Of a DNA stretch of 24,033 nucleotides, positions 20,501 to 24,033 are shown in pieces. How positions within the stretch are numbered: the stretch's first letter is position 1; each line of letters starts with the position of its first letter. Both the position numbers and the translations under genes were made by a program. Source of the DNA: a virus; IMG/VR virus record IMGVR_UViG_3300002835_014123, positions 1 to 24,033 of that record, one strand, 5' to 3'. The notes under the pieces are model-generated. The model was not told the origin of the DNA and made no database searches. It saw only the letters and a list, made by a program, of their open reading frames with translations.

Positions 20501-22239
20501 GCTTCCACCTCCTCGCTTGCGGCGACCTTCTTGCCGGCCTTCTTCTTTTCCTTGGAAGGCTTGGACGCCTCGACGAGCGCCTTGAGCTCATCGGCATGGG
20601 AGGCTTTCACCCGCTCCTCGATTCCCTTGGGATCGATGGAGAGGGACTCTAGCACCTTGAGCAGCAGCCCCTCGAGAGGGGTCTCACCGTAGTTGCATTC
20701 ACGCTGGACATCATGAGCCATGAGCAGGATCAGCACATAGGGAGCGAGGGAGACCGCATCACCGACGGGGTACTTCATCAGCTCTGAGCGCAGCGTCTCC
20801 TCCGAATCATCCGGCAGGCCTAGCCACTTGGAGACAAGCGACAGGCTAGTGATACCCTGCTGGGCCAGCGCCGCATCGAGCAGACGCGGCCAGAGGACCG
20901 AGTCATCGACCCTCCCTTGGTGAAACTGCATCACGATCTCATTGAAGGCCTCATGGGCCATCTCGTGGCGGATGACCTGCTCGAGCTTCTCCATGGCGCG
21001 ATCACTCTTCTCTGCCTCCCGCTGGGCAGGGGTCTCATCCCCGTCACCCCGGGAGCGCAGCGGGGAGACCTCCCCGCTCTTCTTGGCCTGCAGCCGGATC
21101 GCCGCCACGGCCTGACGCCTGTCTACTACCTCGAGGGCCTTCCCCTTGTCGCGGATCACGACGATCTCGGGCTTCACCTCGACCGAGCCGAGGAGCTTCT
21201 TCCAGGTCGGAGGCTTCCCAGAGTGATCGGCGAGATCCTTGGCAGGCACATCATCCTTGAGGAGCACATAGTTGGAGCTCCAGACAAGGCCACCCCAGGG
21301 ATTAAGCTCCTTCTCAGCCTCACCATCCGAGAGCACCTTCTTTCCGGCCTTGAGCGCCTCGGCGCGGATGTTCTCCCAGTTGGCATCCACCTTCATCGAG
21401 TGGCAGCCGGGGTGCATGCAGAGATTCTTGGAGCCCTCCGTGGTCTCGTCGGCCTCCTTGGCATTCCCCGAGAGCCACGGGCAGTCGCTGCAGGCACCGC
21501 CGTGGAGGCGGTTCCCCATCTCATCGGACTCAAGCGGCACCAGATCGGGATCCTCCTTGTCGAAGGGGGCGCTCTTCAGATCGATCATGTAATGCTCCCG
21601 GATATGGGAGGCCGCCTTGCGGGCCGTGAGAGGCTCCTCCTCATAGGTGGGATGGAGCACCTCATCGAGGGCCTTCTGCCGCAGGGGAGCTGAGGGGATC
21701 GATGCCACGAGCCGAGCCACCGAGAAGGAGAGCTCCCCCGAGCGCATCGCCTCACGGGCGGCATCTGGCAGCTTCCTCAGGGAGAGCCGCTGATGGATGT
21801 AGTGGATGCTCTTGCTGATCGCCTCAGCCAGGGACTCCACCGAGTGACGCTTGCGGTCACCGTCGGAGAGCTCCAGGAGGGCCGCGTAGCTATCGGCCTC
21901 CTCGAGGACGTCGAGATCACGCCGCTGCAGATTCTCAATCAGCTGCAGCTCGACCACATCATTCTCGGAGAGATCATCGCGGACGATCACCGGCACCTCG
22001 GAGAGACCGGCCTCACGGGAGGCCCGCAGGCGGCACTCACCGGCGATCAGCTCAAAGCGCATCCCGACCGGCGGCGGAAGATCCTCCCGGGAACGGACCA
22101 GCAGCGGCTGAATGATCCCGCGCGAGGCGATCGAGGAGGCCAGCTCCTTGATATACTCCTCGGGGAAGTGGCGACGTGGATTAGTGGGACTCGGGGCGAT
22201 CTCCTCGATGGAGACAAATGTGAAAGTAGGATGTTTCAT
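20497..22239 (-). CDS. ParB-like protein with central cysteine cluster
   Basis: A 580-aa protein. Residues about 8-110 are a ParB/Spo0J N-terminal domain: IAPSPTNPRRHF, the GECRLRAS motif (67-74) that binds nucleotide in this family, and IENLQRRDLD (101-110). An HTH of KorB/ParB type follows (about 130-180, SVESLAEAISKSIHYIHQRL). Next comes CSDCPW (250-255) and CMHPGC (274-279), a four-cysteine set likely to bind zinc. The C-terminal half is helical and ends in Lys-rich KPSKEKKKAGKK. The protein is much longer than chromosomal ParB. No ParA is visible, so roles in replication control, DNA binding or plasmid-like maintenance are all possible. It lacks a Shine-Dalgarno site (A-rich leader). Confidence 0.85.
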   Translation of the reverse strand: MKHPTFTFVSIEEIAPSPTNPRRHFPEEYIKELASSIASRGIIQPLLVRSREDLPPPVGMRFELIAGECRLRASREAGLSEVPVIVRDDLSENDVVELQLIENLQRRDLDVLEEADSYAALLELSDGDRKRHSVESLAEAISKSIHYIHQRLSLRKLPDAAREAMRSGELSFSVARLVASIPSAPLRQKALDEVLHPTYEEEPLTARKAASHIREHYMIDLKSAPFDKEDPDLVPLESDEMGNRLHGGACSDCPWLSGNAKEADETTEGSKNLCMHPGCHSMKVDANWENIRAEALKAGKKVLSDGEAEKELNPWGGLVWSSNYVLLKDDVPAKDLADHSGKPPTWKKLLGSVEVKPEIVVIRDKGKALEVVDRRQAVAAIRLQAKKSGEVSPLRSRGDGDETPAQREAEKSDRAMEKLEQVIRHEMAHEAFNEIVMQFHQGRVDDSVLWPRLLDAALAQQGITSLSLVSKWLGLPDDSEETLRSELMKYPVGDAVSLAPYVLILLMAHDVQRECNYGETPLEGLLLKVLESLSIDPKGIEERVKASHADELKALVEASKPSKEKKKAGKKVAASEEVEA

Positions 22240-22246
22240 CTGGTTT

Positions 22247-22756
22247 TTATTGGGTTGGTTTTTTGGTTATCTTCTTGGGTGTTTTCTTTTTCTTCTGACT
22301 GCGATTGCTATTGCCGGCCGCTCGGGCCGCGTACTTCTCACAAGCCGTGGCCGACTTCTGCCAGGGGAGTTGAGCTCCGTGGCCCGAGGCCGCGGCGATG
22401 GGTCGGTTGACCAGTTGCTTGATGCGCCACGAGCCGGCCGCGCGCGTCTCCCCTAGCATCAGCCCGATCTCCTCAAGGCTCATGTTCAGGATCAGCGCGG
22501 GGCGCAGGGCCTTGGTCACCGCAAAGACCCGGCGCACGACATAGCCGGGATGGGGACCGTCGGAGAAAAAGAACTCCAGCAGCCGCCGAAAAGCCTCCAA
22601 CCGGATGGCATGCTCATCGTCGGTATCGCCTGTCTCCATTTTCACCAGCTCATCGAGCGGGGTGCGCATATAGACCGGCTCCCGGCCGTGGGCCTGCTCC
22701 CGCGACCAGACCGAGCGCAGCACCCCATCAATGACCTCCTCAGTGATCTCGCTCAT
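22247..22756 (-). CDS. Putative HTH protein with Lys-rich tail (169 aa)
   Basis: A 169-aa protein from the ATG at 22756 (ATGA overlap; GGAGGTG 12-17 bases ahead), in preference to a longer frame from 22855 that would cover the whole preceding small gene. The segment LNMSLEEIGLMLGETRAAGS with WRIKQLV looks like a helix-turn-helix. The C-terminus is strongly basic (SQKKKKTPKKITKKP), fit for nucleic-acid contact. It lies directly before the ParB-like gene (7-base gap). A regulator or DNA-binding accessory is likely, by pattern only. Confidence 0.7.
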   Translation of the reverse strand: MSEITEEVIDGVLRSVWSREQAHGREPVYMRTPLDELVKMETGDTDDEHAIRLEAFRRLLEFFFSDGPHPGYVVRRVFAVTKALRPALILNMSLEEIGLMLGETRAAGSWRIKQLVNRPIAAASGHGAQLPWQKSATACEKYAARAAGNSNRSQKKKKTPKKITKKPTQ

Positions 22757-22920
22757 CGGATCTTTTGCACCTCCAGCTTGCGCACCTCCCAGGCACGGTA
22801 ACGGCGACGACTCGCCGAGGCGGCACCCCCTCTCCGCCCGAGGAGACGGCAGCACTCATGGTAACTCTTGCCAGTCTCCCGCATCATGCGGGCCAGCTTC
22901 TCGTGGAAGTCGCAGGTCAT
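22753..22920 (-). CDS. Small Arg-rich protein (55 aa)
   Basis: A 55-aa frame, MTCDFHEKLARMMRETGKSY to a C-terminal EVRKLEVQKIR. It has a helix followed by a basic RRR segment, suggesting a small nucleic-acid binder. GGAGG lies 7 bases before the ATG; it overlaps the preceding gene as ATGA and the next gene likewise. These overlaps and the ribosome site support it strongly, although it is short. Confidence 0.75.
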   Translation of the reverse strand: MTCDFHEKLARMMRETGKSYHECCRLLGRRGGAASASRRRYRAWEVRKLEVQKIR

Positions 22921-23213
22921 GGCGCCACCTCCTTATTGCAGATGATGCAGTGCCACCGCCTGCTTCCATCACGATCCTGCCAGCGATGTGACTCCTCTTT
23001 GCAAACATGGCAGACAGGAGGAATCTCAGACTTCGATCCACAGATAAGCTTACGGGTCGTATGGAGTACTGCAGTTAGTTGCTTCCTCAACTCAGAAGAC
23101 TTCCGCTTCATCACCTCATGGATGCCGGAGCCCCAGCACTCGAAGCAGAGAGGACCGACATGGCTGCAGCGGAGCGTGCCGGCCTCCACCTCACAGATCT
23201 CGCAGGGGCTCAT
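22917..23213 (-). CDS. Double zinc-finger-like early protein (98 aa)
   Basis: A 98-aa protein from the ATG at 23213 (ATGA overlap, GGGAGG 6 bases ahead). Longer reading from 23306 has no support because it would overlap two other genes. The N-terminus has CEICEVEAGTLRC and LCFEC, a four- or five-Cys set, and the C-terminus has CHVCKEE and CIICNKE, another four-Cys pair with His between. Two treble-clef or ribbon-type zinc sites are likely. The linker is basic. A protein- or nucleic-acid-binding adaptor is plausible; family unknown. Confidence 0.8.
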   Translation of the reverse strand: MSPCEICEVEAGTLRCSHVGPLCFECWGSGIHEVMKRKSSELRKQLTAVLHTTRKLICGSKSEIPPVCHVCKEESHRWQDRDGSRRWHCIICNKEVAP

Positions 23214-23299
23214 CGTCCACCTCCCGACTTGTAGAGATTCCAGAGCAAGGCCGAGGCCGTGGCCACCAGCAGGGCAGTATAGAAAGGACCCATTTTCAT
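23210..23299 (-). CDS. Tiny membrane protein (29 aa)
   Basis: A 29-aa frame, MKMGPFYTALLVATASALLW, with one membrane-type segment of about 17 residues and a short Lys/Gly/Arg tail. GGGAGGTG lies 4-9 bases before the ATG, and both ends overlap neighbours as ATGA. Such fit is unlikely by chance, so I call it a real gene. It may act at the inner membrane on host physiology or superinfection; function unknown. Confidence 0.75.
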   Translation of the reverse strand: MKMGPFYTALLVATASALLWNLYKSGGGR

Positions 23300-23739
23300 C
23301 GGGCACCTCCCGGAGGATAGGTAGAACGGATCCTCAGGCCCGTGCGACGCTGGAGCATCGCCTTCTCATAGCCGGTCACCCGCTTGTACCATGACCAGAT
23401 CCTTCCAAGGGTCGAAGGAGTGAAAGCAGGAGTAGAGAGCGTATAGAGGGCATGATGCCCACCCTTCCCGAAAATCTCCATGGCCAGCACGGTCTTCTCG
23501 ACCCTGCTATCTACTTTTTTCAGCCGGTCACCGATTAGGAAGAAGACATCCTCTGGATTGCGCTGCAGGAAACTCACCGGATTGGCAAACCCCAGCGCAA
23601 GTAATGCCTTCTTTGCTTTGCCATCCCACAACCGGGACTGCATCCGTCGCAGGCAACCGATGAGTGTTTCATCATCAAGGACGGCCCTCTCCTTGCGGAT
23701 ATAGGCTAGGGCAGCATCCATGCAGGGATCAGTGCTCAT
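23296..23739 (-). CDS. Early protein of unknown function (147 aa)
   Basis: A 147-aa protein from the ATG at 23739, MSTDPCMDAALAYIRKERAV, preceded by GGAGG at 6 bases in the recurring module. A longer frame from 23940 exists but would overlap the tiny gene upstream and the leader repeats, so the inner start is preferred. It is helical and basic in the C-terminal third (LGRIWSWYKRVTGYEKAMLQ). It ends with a TGA overlapping the next ATG. Function not recognised. Confidence 0.8.
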   Translation of the reverse strand: MSTDPCMDAALAYIRKERAVLDDETLIGCLRRMQSRLWDGKAKKALLALGFANPVSFLQRNPEDVFFLIGDRLKKVDSRVEKTVLAMEIFGKGGHHALYTLSTPAFTPSTLGRIWSWYKRVTGYEKAMLQRRTGLRIRSTYPPGGAR

Positions 23740-23834
23740 TTGGCACCTCCCATCCAGCGAGCCAACAGCTCCGCCAATTCCTCCCGACCCCAGAAAAGCG
23801 TGAGGCACAACGCCCCGAAGAGAAGGGCGATCAC
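23736..23834 (-). CDS. Tiny membrane protein (32 aa, GTG start)
   Basis: A 32-aa frame starting VIALLFGALCLTLFWG, with one hydrophobic segment and a C-terminal helix ending WMGGAK. GGAGG precedes the GTG by 6 bases, and the TGA overlaps the next ATG. It is the first gene of the early operon. The final GGAK is encoded by the next gene's ribosome site. The function is unknown; a host-membrane effector is possible. Confidence 0.7.
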   Translation of the reverse strand: MIALLFGALCLTLFWGREELAELLARWMGGAK

Positions 23835-23959
23835 AGGGCACCTCCTTCAGCTTGCAAGAGAAGTGTGAATCCTTCACACTGCCCCCTGAAATCGACGGCC
23901 TCAATAGCACGAATTGTGAAACTCGTGTGAAACAGGTCACGATTTACAGAGTAAATCAC
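23835..23959. promoter_or_regulatory. Early leader with operator-like TGTGAA repeats
   Basis: A 125-base non-coding leader. AGTGTGAA-TCC-TTCACACT is a perfect 8-bp inverted repeat (23862-23880). TGTGAAAC occurs twice in direct orientation at 23915-23922 and 23926-23933, 11 bases apart (one helical turn). GATTTAC-AGA-GTAAATC (23941-23957) is a further hairpin or dyad next to the tRNA. These are likely binding sites of a regulator not encoded in this window. No convincing -35/-10 pair was found. Confidence 0.6.
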
Positions 23960-24033
23960 TGCCCTGTGGTGTAACGGTAACACAGTGCCCTTTGGAGGCA
24001 TTATTCATGGTTCGAATCCATGCGGGGCAGCCA
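23960..24033 (+). tRNA. tRNA-Gln (anticodon UUG)
   Basis: A complete cloverleaf with encoded CCA ends exactly at the window edge: acceptor TGCCCTG/CGGGGCA, D arm GTGT/ACAC with AACGGTA loop, anticodon arm GTGCC/GGCAT with loop CTTTGGA (anticodon TTG), T arm CATGG/CCATG with TTCGAAT. All conserved positions are present (T8 included). It faces away from the early genes, on the opposite strand. Confidence 0.95.

Noticed and set aside
23960-24033. tRNA-Gln as proven attachment site
   Set aside because: No integrase and no repeated tRNA 3' segment are visible in the window, and the phage genes lie on the 5' side of the tRNA.
1-24033. Reverse transcriptase, toxin-antitoxin pair, restriction system or other known defence cassette
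   Set aside because: I looked for their motifs in all minus- and plus-strand proteins and found none; the only enzyme off the phage plan is the DNA ligase.

Overview
This window is a block of tailed-phage (siphovirus-like) genome or prophage. Almost every gene lies on the minus strand, so transcription runs from the right end to the left. Base composition is GC-rich. I saw no host chromosomal protein gene, integrase, repressor, lysis cassette or tail-fibre gene, so the element continues past at least the left edge. The style of the ParB-like, primase and capsid proteins would fit a Verrucomicrobiota-type host, but that is an impression and not a proof.

Right part, 23959 to 15982 (early and replication genes): a leader with operator-like TGTGAA repeats is followed by a tightly coupled operon. 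Its genes overlap as ATGA or GTGA, and nearly all have a strong GGAGGTG ribosome-binding site. It encodes several very small proteins (two with one membrane segment, two zinc-binding), a 169-aa protein with a possible HTH, a 580-aa ParB-like protein with a cysteine cluster, unknown small proteins, an archaeo-eukaryotic-type primase, a zinc-ribbon/coiled-coil protein and a P-loop helicase. A tRNA-Gln(UUG) lies on the plus strand at the extreme right end.

Centre, 15981 to 15406: a non-coding stretch with phased hairpins and repeated TGGGATAGTC units. It sits between the helicase gene and the packaging genes and is a good candidate for an origin or control region.

Left-centre, 15405 to 7185 (packaging and head): small and large terminase, a gpW-like connector, portal, S49 protease, a tRNA with CAU anticodon that starts right after the protease stop codon, a perfect rho-independent terminator, a hairpin-rich leader, a scaffold-like protein, the major capsid protein, a second terminator, then head-tail joining proteins.

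Left, 7168 to 1 (tail): two small paralogous tail-tube-like proteins, an unknown protein, and a tail assembly chaperone pair made by a programmed -1 frameshift (slippery site CCCAAAC, 7-nt spacer, 10-bp stem). Next come two plus-strand genes (ATP-dependent DNA ligase and a ribbon-helix-helix protein) inserted against the flow, an A+T-richer tail-module gene, the tape measure protein, and minor tail proteins running off the left edge.

Two translation styles are visible. Early genes use strong Shine-Dalgarno sites. Most structural genes have none and instead start after A/C-rich leaders, some sharing a CTAACC element.
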